In this document: piece after piece, positions 1 through 10,659 of the stretch | Layout of the letters: each line of letters opens with the position of its first letter | Numbering within the stretch: position 1 is the stretch's first letter | Assembly (NCBI GenBank): GCA_010015655.1 | Contig: ML976808.1 | Coordinates: 1-64,000, forward strand | Reading direction: 5' to 3' | DNA: 64,000 bases | DNA from: Bimuria novae-zelandiae CBS 107.79 | Taxonomy: Eukaryota > Ascomycota > Dothideomycetes > Pleosporales > Didymosphaeriaceae | Position numbers and translations under genes: made by a program | Notes under the pieces: model-generated | What the model was told of the DNA's origin: nothing | The model's database searches: none | Seen by the model: only the letters and a program-made list of their open reading frames with translations

Positions 1-111
1 GCTTCCCCACTTTCATTGTCGCTCATACAAAATTATATAAGAGACGATGTAATTAAGGAAATTACACTAACTTTTCTTATTACTAGAGTTCTATACGGTA
101 TGCTAATTAAT

Positions 112-1170
112 CCTGGGAGGCCTATAAGCTATAGACTATAAGCGTTAATAGTGCAGGCAATTGTTAAGCGCATAAAGGCAGGGCAAAAAAACTACGAGAT
201 TTATAGATCTCTTAGAGTTAATACTAAAACTATGTAGAAATACTAACTTAATCTAGAAGCGTTTAGTCAGCTATACCCTCCGCGATATGTTAAAATTGGT
301 TAGCCACTATCGCTGCGTCAATGCTATAAAGACGCCCTATTGGAGTTCTTACGGGGCAAACCTACGGCATATCTCGATAAGATGCAGGCCTTCTTGTGCG
401 ACGACTTCGACTTACAGGTGTTAGTAGCCACTATCACGAGATTTCTCGCTAGTATAAGGTGGAGTCGAAAAGCTACGTTAAAAGCTGCTAGGGAGCGCTA
501 TAAAGGCCTTCGTCAGGTGTTTCGTGCACGCTGCCAACAAATATATAAACTAAAGCAGGTCGTTTGCCTCGACAAGAGCGCCTGCAATAAGAGAACCGGC
601 GATAGAAAGTATGCCTAGTCACCTGTAAACACGCTAATAGACGTATAATACTCAGCGCGACGCATAAAGAGGTGGAGCTTACTCTTTGCTATAGATATAG
701 ATAGTTACGTTAATTATGTCCTATACTAAGGAGCAATCACCGCAGATTTAATAGAGGAGTTTTTAGCAAATAAAGTACTCCCTTATTACAATCCTTCGCT
801 AGGTAAACAATTAGTAATAGTCCTTAATAATGCCTCTATTTATAGGTTAGAAAAGATCGTCTTATTATGCGCGGAGGCGGGCGTTGTACTTAAATATTTA
901 CTACTATACTCGCCGGATTTTAACCTAATTAAGCAGACCTTTAAGGCGTTAAAAAACTAGATAAAAAAGCACTACAAACGCGCTTATACGTACAAGGATT
1001 TTGCCTACTTCTTAGAGGAGGCAGTATAGAATATATACTATAATTAGGCGGAATCCGCGCGAGGATTTTTTAAGTTTTATAAGTAGGTGCTATAGGTGCT
1101 AGATAAAACATAATACTAAAGGATTAGTGTCTGCGACGATATCGCAGAGGTCGCTAAAAGTTACCCGCTA
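112..1170 (+). pseudogene. Tc1/mariner (fungal ant1-like) DDE transposase relic
   Basis: One frame stays readable from about 112 to 1170 if TAG and TAA are ignored; its longest open piece is 340-618. An N-terminal helix-turn-helix stretch (QAIVKRIKAGQKNYEIYRSL) is followed by the DDE domain. The family motif LDES.ANERTGDRKYGW appears as LDKSACNKRTGDRKYA, then a stop. The second catalytic block, normally MDNASIH, reads LNNASIY, and the third, normally SPDYNPIE, reads SPDFNLIK. So the second Asp is Asn and the catalytic Glu is Lys. All changes are C-to-T or G-to-A. In life the enzyme would cut and paste the element at its inverted ends. This copy cannot be active. Family call is confident; the subfamily is from memory. 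Confidence 0.85.
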
Positions 1171-1719
1171 TTATCTAAAACTTTAGCTTTAATAGCTAGA
1201 GAAGGTGTAATTAATATCGCTAAATTAATTAATATTATCCGTTTTATAATATCTGTTGTGGGTAAAAAGTTATAAAGGGAAAGATGTTGTTAGCGTGGAC
1301 AAAGTATAGTGTTTTTAGCAGGTCTTAGCGCCTTTATAAGTAACTTTATTACTAAATAGGCGCGCGTACGCGTGGACTTAGTTAAATTTTAATTAGAAAA
1401 TAGCCTGTGCGTAGTGTATAGAACCTCTCCGCTCACGTTACTAGCTCTTTACACTAAATTATCTCTCTCCCTACGTAACCTCTCACGCTGTTTACGCTCC
1501 TAATCCTCTCTATATATGTCTGCGGCACCCTCCTTATCGCTCTCTGTGAGTCTATTATACCCAAATCGCCACCAAATCGCCATCCTGCGGAGGCGGAGGA
1601 GCAACAGCACTAATAACATAAAATACTACTCTTACACGGCGTACGGCATCCCCGCGTTAGACAGATCTATTAGCATATTAAGGTTAATTTACCCCCGTTA
1701 AATAACGTTGTTAAACACC

Positions 1720-3188
1720 TAATTAACTTTAGGTAGCTTTCTAGCTAGTGCTTAGTCTTTTTACCAGTTAAAGAAGTGCTAAGTTTAATAGGTAAGCTCT
1801 ACTATATTTTTATAAGTTAAGTCTTACTATACTAACGTTAAAGAGCTCCCTAAAGTCGTAGATGGCGTCTTAACCTATCACTACTAGCTAATAATTTAAC
1901 TCTATGCTAACTGGCTTATAAAGAGAGAGCTAGCGGCGATAACCTTTATAAAGTTATCTATATTAAGCTTAAATCCAGCACCTTTTTTAGCTAATTTCTA
2001 CGACGCCTTCTCCTTTGCAGACCTCTCTCTAGCCAGTAAGAGACTTAGGCGTATATTATTATGTGGCTCGTTAACTATACACCTGCCCTTTATTATATCG
2101 CGCGCCTATGCCGCCACTATAGTACTACTTGCTAGGTAATAGTTCTTAAAACAATTAGGTTACCTAGGCGTACGTTTAACCCAGCACACGTATAAATAGT
2201 TACTACAGTAGGTATCCTAGCATCGCCATTAATCACGTATAATAACTATAGGGCCCTTACTAATAGCAGTATGTGCGAGGACTTCTAGCAGGTTATATAA
2301 CTAGCGCTAAGTTATAGTAAGTCGTGGCAGAGAGCTTTAAGAGCTCTATAAGCTAAATACCCCCCTATTACGCGTCTAATTATTTTAGCCAGTTTTTAGC
2401 TCTAACAGCGTTAAATTAAAGTTAATATAAGTTATCTTAATAATAGACTCTTTCTTTAACTTATACGCGCGCTCAACGACCTGCATAAAGGTAACGCTAT
2501 TACTACGTTTAAGAGACTACGCAAGTCTCTATCGCTTAGGTATTTATAGTATATATATAATCGCGGTTAAGTTTTTTACCGCAGTTTTAATAGGGGGAGT
2601 TAACTCTAAGAGGTCTTGTATAATATTATCTACCTACTACCAGAGCTCTACGCAGAAGTACGTACGTATTCTTATTTTAGTATTAAAATTAGTTCTAACT
2701 TCCTCCTTGCGTAGGAACGCGCGCCAGCAGCAGGTAATATATAGCTTAACTTTATATAATTTTAGTAATTTATTAAATACCCTCTTATTACACGTTTAGC
2801 TATTATTATTATTCTCTAGCAGTAGCGTTAGCGCGTTAACTTTACTAAAAATTAAAGCCTACTTGTTATCGTTAAATACCCCCCTATTACGCGAATGCTC
2901 TTTCTCTAGCGACGCAGGTCTCTAAGCTAACTAAGGTTCTTCGTCCTCGGGGTAATCGTTAACGTATATATGAAAGTCGTCGTCGTTAACGCCCTCTGGC
3001 AGAGGTTGTTCCTCCTCTATAGGTCCTTTCTCCTCTATGCCAGCAAATCGTACGACGGCCAGGGGTGCCCTCGTTAATAGGGCTTTTTTTAGCGCCCTGC
3101 GCTTCCTTAGAGGGTTGCGGCCAGCGTTAAACACCTGTTTTGCCTTCCTTTTGCGGGTACTTAGCATGATACATTCACTACACGGCAA
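1720..3188 (-). pseudogene. Antisense accessory gene relic inside the mariner element, function unknown
   Basis: On the minus strand an open stretch of 85 codons (3188-2931) begins MPCSECIMLSTRKRKAKQVF and ends in an acidic segment. Beyond its TAG the same strand remains readable with only TAG or TAA interruptions to about 1720, though with at least one frame change. I do not recognise the protein. The start contains a Cys-x2-Cys pair and a basic stretch that could be a decayed zinc-binding or DNA-binding segment; this is a guess. A short peptide similar to NRGVFN recurs three times. Convergent placement with the transposase inside the same inverted ends suggests cargo or an accessory gene rather than chance, because the stops are of RIP type. 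Confidence 0.45.
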
Positions 3189-3352
3189 CTAACTGCCTTT
3201 ATACACCTCGTAGAAAGTTAATTTTCCTGTATTACATCGTCTCTTATATAATTTTAGGTGTAGGGCGATGAAAGCGGGGAAGCGATTACCTAAAAAGCGT
3301 GCAGCCACTCAGAAACTCGCCCTAAGTGGGTCGGGACGGTCTTTTGCAAAGC

Positions 3353-5666
3353 GTTATCCCCCGCACTATTAAAATCGCATACCCACGGACTACCTTGTGT
3401 TGACTAATCGGATGGATGTCGGCGATAGCGTTAAACACCAAAACTAATAGCTCTGAGTGAAATTTAATAGGGATTCTTGTAGGGCGCCTCATTTATAGCT
3501 ATAATTAATAGTAATTAAGTTAATTATAGTATATTACTTGATTATTAAGCTTATACTAGTGTTAACTAATTTAATAGTCCCTACGCGGTGTAGGTGCTCG
3601 TTCTAGCACTTAGGGCGTAGCTTAGGCCTACACAAAGGCAGTTTATAGAGCCTATAGCCGTAGGTTGTTCGAGGCGTTAAAACTCGTCAATAGCTATTAC
3701 CTGTAGTTACTAAGAAAGGCACCCTAGCAGGCCGCGCGCCGTTACTTTTACGCCCATTTTTTAAGCAGGTAATACAGGGCTTTGCCTAGGCGTATAGCTT
3801 AACTAGCGCGCCGTGTAGGCTCTTATTATCGGCCTTAACGTTATTAAGTCTTCAGCGCTTTAATAATCTATTAGAAAGCCTAGCCCCGCGCTTAAAAAGC
3901 TACTTAATTAGCTTATATATAAAGCGTTTGTGCCTACTGCGTTTTGCCTCGTACGCTAACAAGTAGGACGAGAGCCTATACGCGTTATTAAGAGCCAAAT
4001 TAATAAAAAAGTAGAAGAGCGGTATTTAGGTACGTTAGTATACTTATTACGTTAAGTAGGGCTCGCGGAGCTAGTTAAATTAATCTACCTTACTTTTATA
4101 GTAATTATAGCTATTAACGAGCTTAAGGATACTTAATTACTTAATTTTCTCGCTGCTAAAGGCCTCCTTATACGGCTTCTTATTTATAGCGGCGTCGGCG
4201 GGGCGGTGGCGTAGGCTTTAAACAACTTATAATCCTGGGTAGCGACTATCGTTAGTAGGTTTTAGCTTGGTGGGGACATCCTCAAACTTACCGTTAGCAG
4301 TAGTACTAGCAAAAAGGACCACCTGGGCATCCCGCCAGGCCATCTCTAGTATAGTGTTATTACTAGAGACCTTAAAGAACGCCTCTTTCTATCGCGCTGT
4401 AGGCGTAAATTGCGTTTTAAGCTTTATTAAATTGCTATTAAATTGCTCTTTTGGCGGCCCTGCCCTGCGCGAGGATGGAGACCTAGCACTACTAGTTAAA
4501 CCCTCGTGTGTAACCCTGGTCTCCTACCTCTCCTTAGTAGCTGTTCTGGTGGTGCGTACTGTCCTAGCGCCGCCGACGCCTTGCTCCCTTAGGTATTCAA
4601 GTAGCGAGATTATCGTGAAGAGATTGTCTATCTAGAGGATGTGGCGCCCTGGGGGGAATAAGCGCTGGCCATTAGGGCCTCGGGTAAGGACAAGAGTAAG
4701 AGGCACAGCTTTAGTAGGCGTAAATTTAGCTATCTTAAGGATATTAACGTTAAGATTAATAAGACCTTAGGTGGCGCCTTTTACGTAAAAAAGCTAGTTA
4801 AGTACAACGCCGTCGGACGCTAGGCACTAGATTTTAAAGCCTTTAGGCATTAGCTTTAACTTAATAACGATAGTTTCGCTGGCGCGCCTAGTAAACCTAA
4901 TAATAGCTTTATTAATGTAGAGGTGCTTACTAGCGTGCTAAATAGTAGAGGATGTCGAGCGTAGGTGCTTAGAGAGATCCTATACGCGCCTAAATGGCGA
5001 TTTAAACAACTGCGGAGCTTCTATATAGTATATATAGCGATTGAGCTGCTGCCAGCGCGTACAGGCCATGTAGTTATTAATAGAGTGAGTAGGCGCGTTT
5101 TTGTGTAGCTTCCCCCAGTACTCCTTAATTGTAGGCTCCCGGTGTACGCCCATATACATAAGGATGGCCAAGTAGGTGTAGAGCTTAGTTTTTAACGTCG
5201 GTTTTCACGCCTGGGCATGTGGCCTGCCCTGGGCAGTATCCTTAGCTCGTACTTGCTCTGCGTGTTGGTTCGTATGTAGGGCTAGCTTTTCGAGCTGTGC
5301 GGCGTTAAAAAAGAGACTAAATAAGGTAAAAGGATTAGTGGCATCTATGCTAGTAGGTAGGTGGGCGCTACCGATGTCGTCGTTATATATAAAAAGAGGC
5401 TGCCAGGTAGCTGGTGGAGTAGTTGGTAATTAAGGCCTTAGGCCGCAGGGTTTCGTATATTTAGTGTAGCGCACTAAATTAGAATCTTGTGTAGCACCGT
5501 GTATTATTAATTATAAAAAGAAAAACGCGTTTTGTGCGGGATTTAAAGCTTAAATTATTATTCTACTATTATTACGATAGCTCTCTAGAGTTAAGCTAAG
5601 CAACGCTCTAATTAGCGCTTACTAGGTAGTCCGTGGGTGTGCGATTTTGATAGTGCGGGGGATAAC
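3353..5666 (-). mobile_element. piggyBac-like DNA transposon, RIP-degraded
   Basis: GTTATCCCCCGCACTAT at 3353 and its reverse complement ending at 5666 form inverted ends of about 43 bp, differing by a few C/T changes. The interior carries a minus-strand piggyBac-type transposase relic. The usual TTAA target duplication is not visible directly outside the repeats. Either the ends were altered or this family uses another target. Bases 3284-3352, between this element and the mariner, are ordinary sequence in which I see nothing. Confidence 0.8.
3640..5460 (-). pseudogene. piggyBac-family transposase relic (DDE_Tnp_1_7 type)
   Basis: The best-kept piece is 5171-4980, with MAILMYMGVHREPTIKEYW followed by PTHSINNYMACTRW, the characteristic early block of piggyBac transposases. 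Further along the minus strand, near 4900-4750, YINKAIIRFTRRASETI and MPKGFKI.CLASDGVV match the block around the first catalytic Asp, which here reads Asn (family DEAMIRFTGRS). Near 4635-4270, IDNLFTIISLLEYLREQGVG matches the next block (family LDNLFTS..LL..LRE.G.G), and AWRDAQVVLFAST matches the W.D...V..LST block. The pieces lie in different frames, so indels as well as RIP stops are present. Plus-strand open frames here are antisense shadows. Confidence 0.85.
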
Positions 5667-5694
5667 ATGTTTAATTAAGCGAGTCGCGAATATA

Positions 5695-7820
5695 CCGTGC
5701 CTCGGCAGTTAGTGCAACACGTTAGTTAATGCAACACCCTACTATGCAACGTACTAACTTTCACGCGCCGCATCCCCACCAATATAAATCTAATTAAGGT
5801 AGTAATTACAGCAATCGAATCGCAAGAGCCAGGAGCATCTTTTTTATATAGAAAAATTACAAAAGAATATGGTATTGCACTTTCTACATTAACGCGCTAG
5901 CACTAAGGCGTCACGCAGGCGCGTGCAGATACTAACTCTACACGTCGAAATCTTAGCCTACAGCAAGAATCAGAGCTCCTATAATATATTAGAGGCCTTA
6001 CTAAACGTGGCCTTCCTCCTACATAGCAAATGATACAAAGCTTTGCCTCTACTATAGCCAAAAAGGAGGTTAGCTTATCATGGGTTGATCGCTTTGTGAG
6101 GCGCCACCCTGAATCCTTAATATCACGATGGACGACCGGCATCGACAGCAATCGCCATAAAGCTAATTCCCTAGGCAAATATGAGGACTACTTTCAGCTT
6201 CTACAGCAAAAGATTGGCCAGTATTAGATCGAGACTTAGCATATATATAATATGGACGAAAAAGGCTGCCTGCTCGGCATCACCTCCCGCTTAAAGAGGA
6301 TCTTTAATAGACCTCTGTACGAGAGCAAGGCAGTAAGGTAAGCTATTTAGGATAGTAGCCGTGAATGGATATCGATTATTGCTTGTATATGCGCCGACGG
6401 ATCTGCCCTAGATCCAGCTCTAATCTATTAGGCCACCTCTACAGATATACAATCAAGTTGGATAAAGGACCTTAACCCTCAACATCATCAAGTCTTTATC
6501 ACCGTATTAGAATCTAGCTAGATAAATAATTAGATAGGCCTTGCATGGCTTTAACAGGTGTTTAATCGCCTTACAAAGTTAAAAGCTGGACGATTATATC
6601 GACTATTAATCCTCGATGGCTATAGATCTCACGTTATTATAGATTTTATCGACTTTTGCGATCGTAATAAGATCCTGTTAGCTATCTATCCACCACATTT
6701 GACCTATACGCTACAGCCTCTAGATGTCTGCATGTTTAAGCCTCTATTAACAGCATATTTAAACGAGCTATTAGCCTTCTTACAAGATAGCCTAGAAATA
6801 GCCTCTATTACTAAAAGGGACTTCTTTAGCTTATTCTAGAAGGCCTAGGTTAGTACTATAAGGCAGCTATTAATACTCCGGGCCTTTAAGGCTACTAGCC
6901 TATTACCTCTATATCTAGAAGTTATCCTTAAGCGGTTTAACAACGATCACGTACCTAAGCAAGAATTATAAAAAAGCTTAATTTTAGTACTTAGCGCATT
7001 AGATTAGAGGAAAATTAATAGGCTTCTAAAAGCTCATATTAATATAGGGGCTAGTAATGTAGCTAAAAAGCTAAGTTAAACTATACACTTAATCTCTGCA
7101 CGAGCACAGCTTGCAGAGCATAAAAATTAGGGCCTATAAAAGGCCCTAACCATCTAAAAGAAACGCTTAAAGCGAGGCAGGCCTCTACCTTTTAATTAGC
7201 CTTATAAGGATTAAGGGGGATCTATTTTTGTGTTACCCTATCGCGTTTAGCGGGCACGTGATCGTCTATACGAAAAAGATACTAAAGCGCAGTAACTATA
7301 GCTTTAAAAACGTAAGTAAGTAAAGGCACGTTAGGCTAGCTAGTAGCTTAAAATAAGGCTACTCTAAGAGAGGCGTATTACTTAAGTAGCTACTAGAGAT
7401 GCACGCGTAAAGCAGAGGGCTAATAAGGCTATAAAGTAACGCCTTAAGTAACAGGCCCGCAAGACACAAAGTTAACTTTAAAAATAGATTAAAATATCTA
7501 AATTAGTAAACAAGAAGGCTTTAAAGCCTCTTAGTAAGTCTACTAAGAAAAAACAGCCTTAGCGTAAGGCTATAAATATTAATAAGGCCTTATCTATTGC
7601 ATCCGCCTCACAGTCGCGCAAAGGCCGAATCATCAGAACACTAAGTAGATATCGATAATCTAAGTAGCTAGCAATTATCTACAGGCCTTAGAGACCCCAA
7701 ATCTAGAAAATCTCGTAATAATATTAATTATGGGTGGCTCAGCAGCTTCATGTTGCTGGCCGAGCGATCTTGTTGGGGTGTTACATTAACTAACGTGTTG
7801 CACTAACTGCCGAGGCATAG
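5695..7820 (+). mobile_element. pogo-like DNA transposon, copy 1 (2126 bp)
   Basis: Inverted ends start CCGTGCCTCGGCAGTTAGTG at 5695 and are mirrored at 7820, running for about 45 bp. TA flanks both sides (5693-5694 and 7821-7822), the target duplication of Tc1/mariner/pogo elements. A second copy of exactly the same length lies on the minus strand at 47394-49519. The two differ mainly by C/T and G/A changes. Confidence 0.93.
5784..7700 (+). pseudogene. pogo/Fot1-type transposase relic, copy 1
   Basis: A single frame runs from a lost start (ATA at 5784 where copy 2 has ATG) to a lysine-rich tail near 7700, broken by TAG and TAA. In order: a psq-like helix-turn-helix (AIESQEPG, then ITKEYGIALSTLTR), a second HTH_Tnp_Tc5-type DNA-binding domain (open piece 6030-6227, with VDRFVRRHPESL), then the DDE core. 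The core shows YNMDEKGCLLG near 6249, LLILDGYRSH near 6600 and LQPLDVCMFKPL near 6710, so all three acidic blocks are readable. The open piece 6558-6839 covers the last two. The protein would bind the inverted ends and catalyse TA-targeted transposition. The stops make this copy inactive. Confidence 0.9.
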
Positions 7821-7822
7821 TA

Positions 7823-8680
7823 TTATAAGCGAGTGCGCACCCCACCAACTTTTCGTAACACGTGAACTTCTACCTACTATGGCGCCCCTAACTAAAGCCC
7901 AGCCAGCTTCTTATAAGGCTAATATACACCTTGCTATATTAGCTCTTTAGTAAAATTAATTTTAGAGTAAGGTAGTCGCTGTATAGACGTTTAATATTTT
8001 TTAAGATACACTCTACCGCTAGCGCGCTAGTAAGCCTGCCCGACGCAATTGCCAGCCTAACTCAAAGAAGCTTACCTAGCTAGAAGAGGAGGTAATTATC
8101 AGGTACATACTTAGCCTAGACTAGCGTGGATTTGCGCCTACGTACGTGGCTATACGTAATATGGCTAATAAGCTGCTCGCTGCGCGTAGCAAAGGTCAGG
8201 TTAGCGTCTACTAGCCGCGCAACTTTGTCAAGCGTATAGATAGCCTCACAACGCGATTTAATTAAGCGTACGATAGGCAGAGAGCTCTATATAAGAATCC
8301 TATATTAATTAGGAGTTAGTTCGAGCTTATAGAGTAGATAAAGGCTAAGTACGGCATCTGTGATAAGGACGTCTACAACTTTAACGAGGTTAGCTTAATA
8401 ATAGGTAAGATTATAACTTAGCTTGTTATAATAGGGTTAGAGAGGAGAGGCTAGCTAAAGGCTATTTAGTCAGGTAATCGCGAGTGCACGATAGTAATTT
8501 AGGAAATTAACGCTACTAGCTAGGCTATCCCGCCATTTATTATCTTTACTAGCCAGTACTACCTATCTACCTAGTACGAGGAGGATATCCCACGCGACTA
8601 GGCTATTGCTATTAGTAATAATAGCTAGATAACTAATAAGATTAGAGTTAAGTAGCTAAAGCACTTTTATAAGGAAGGGA
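7823..8680 (+). mobile_element. 5' half of a Fot1-like (pogo family) element, copy 1
   Basis: The stretch holds the leader and first half of a Fot1-like transposase and then stops abruptly about where Copia I begins. Pogo copy 1 sits in its 5' region: AAGCGAGTCGCG before the pogo (5675) and AAGCGAGTGCGC after it (7826). A related half-element lies on the minus strand at 44438-45255. The 3' half and both inverted ends were not found. Confidence 0.75.
7879..8680 (+). pseudogene. Fot1-like transposase relic, N-terminal half (copy 1)
   Basis: The start is ATG at 7879 (MAPLTKAQPASY). The frame then carries the family landmarks: LEEEVIIRYILSLD.RGFAP, MANKLLAARSKGQ, RNFVKRIDSLTTRF, the block YNFNEVSLIIGKI (family YNFDETGF, so the catalytic Asp is Asn), then GNRE.TIVI.EINA, AIPPFIIF and YEEDIPRD. 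TAG codons replace Gln or Trp at many points. The second and third catalytic blocks are missing because the gene ends at about 8680. It is clearly distinct from the pogo transposase just upstream. Confidence 0.85.
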
Positions 8681-10659
8681 AGACGGCTGCGTTAATTTCT
8701 CTATTATAGAGATATCCTACATACATATAGACGTTGGATCCTGCCAAGAGTCTAGGCATGGAACCTAATAGAATCGAAGCTAATGGAATTATACCGTAAC
8801 ACACCCCCCTAGCTATAGTGAATAATAAAGCTAACTTCTTAAGATATTAATCTAAATCTCTTAAATAGTCGCACCCCCCAATCTTCTTGTTAATACTAGG
8901 TAAAAAAGTCACTAGGTTCTGGTACGTCGTCGTTGCTAGTAGATGGTCCCTTTAGCTGCTCTATAATATCTATAAGGCCTAGCTATTTAACAAAGTTGCT
9001 GTGTTTCTACCGAACCAGTGTCTTTGTAAGACCGTTAGCAGGCATTTAATTTATAGGCTTTTAATTAATCTATAGCTTCCTAGCATCTACTTCCTATTAT
9101 AGCTATATCTAATAGGTGTTAACATGTCTTAGCTTTGTATAAAGCCTATCCTTAGCCTTGTTAATAATCCCTACAGTCTGCTAATTATCGTAGTATAAGG
9201 TAGGCAAGATCTCTAGCTAAAAGCGTACGTGATTAAATATTTTATTCTACTATTCTATCTTACTCCTAGTAGTTAATAGAGCAAGTAATTTAGCCTTAGT
9301 AGTTAATTTCGTGACTAAGCGCTGTAAGGTCGATTTCCAGTCAATTAGCAGTCTATATAGCTTAAACAAGTAGCCTTATAAGCTTCGACGCGTATTAGGA
9401 TCGTTAGTATATGCTGCGTTAGATGCTTCGTAAAACAGTGGCTCTATTCCAGCTCTTGGATCGTCCTCGGGCGTCTTATAAAGATATGTCGTGTTCTCTG
9501 TACCTAGCCGTAATGCCCTAATGGCTAGATACCTTATGCTAACTAAATATCGCCATACGTGCTTAGCAGCGTTTAAATGTTTCTACCCTAGATTCTACAG
9601 ATAGCGTGCCAGTACTAAGTGTGCTCGGGCGATATCAGGCCGTGTAAACGTCGAGATGTAGGCTAGTGAGCCTACTAATTACTAATAAGTATAGGTACGT
9701 TAAGAACTTAGTTCCTTAGTGCTTAGAGCTAGATAATTCTCTACTAGCGGCACTACTAGATAGACCTTATGCGTGTGTACGAGGTCAAACTTTATTACAA
9801 TCTTATTAATAAAGGAATCTTAAATTAGCCAGATTTTCCCTTTTAACTAATCCCTTATAATTCGTATACCTAGGAATTACCTTAGTTCTCCTAGGCAGCA
9901 TAGCTCGTACCTAGCTCGCAGGCTTCGTTCGAACTGACTATAGTGTGCTAGATTGTCTGGGTGTACGAGGACTACGATATTGTCAACATAGAAAAAGACA
10001 ATTAGGCTCTTGCTAGTAAATAAGCAGGGTACTTCCTTAACTAGCTTTAGTCCTAGCTTAACTAGAGTACTCTTTAGGTATTTATATTAAAGAAGTAGAG
10101 CATCGCGTAGTCCGTAAAGTGCACGCTTAAGCTCTAATAGCTTACTAAGTTAATTTTTAAATCTGTTAGGCGTGCGTACATAGATTAGACGATTGAGGTA
10201 AGCGTTTAGGAAGGCATTCAGAACATCGTACTAATAGGCAAGTAGCCCAAAAGCAGCTAATAAAGTAATTAGGAAGCGGAATACGCGTGCTACCAGTGTT
10301 GCTGCATAGGTGTCTCCCTAGTCTTCTTGTAGGTCTCCTCTGACTACTAGTCGCGCCTTAAACTTGTAAAGGAAGCTATCCTAATTAAACTTATAAGTAA
10401 ATACTTATATAAGTAGTAGCACTTCCTCTTGCACAGTCGCCTAAGTAGCTATAGTCCTGCTAAAACACCCCTTGCTTTTGCAACTGTCGAGCTCTACGTT
10501 TGTAGCTTTATAAAACTCTACGCTGAATGGGTGCTTCTCTAGATCCTTCCATCGCTTCGGTGGAGGCGGCAGCTGATCGCGATGTAGCCTAGTTCTAGGA
10601 AGCTCACTAAATAGCTTTTCTGGCGCGGATGGGTTGACAGCCGCAGCGAACGTAGCGAA

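Larger units (their letters stand above)
1..3283 (+). mobile_element. Tc1/mariner-type DNA transposon, RIP-degraded, 53-bp inverted ends
   Basis: The first 53 bases and the reverse complement of 3231-3283 match at most positions, including a shared GAGACGATGTAAT at the inner edge, so these are terminal inverted repeats. The left end coincides with the window edge and could start slightly earlier. At about 3.3 kb the element is long for a mariner. It holds a transposase relic (about 112-1170) and a second relic on the opposite strand (about 1720-3188). CpA and TpG are strongly depleted throughout, as expected after RIP. Confidence 0.85.

Noticed and set aside
1516..1701. 61-codon plus-strand open frame after the mariner transposase
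   Set aside because: No family resemblance, and it lies near the end of the antisense relic; too weak to call.
4267..4635. 122-codon plus-strand open frame
   Set aside because: The opposite strand reads as piggyBac transposase with family motifs; this frame is its shadow.
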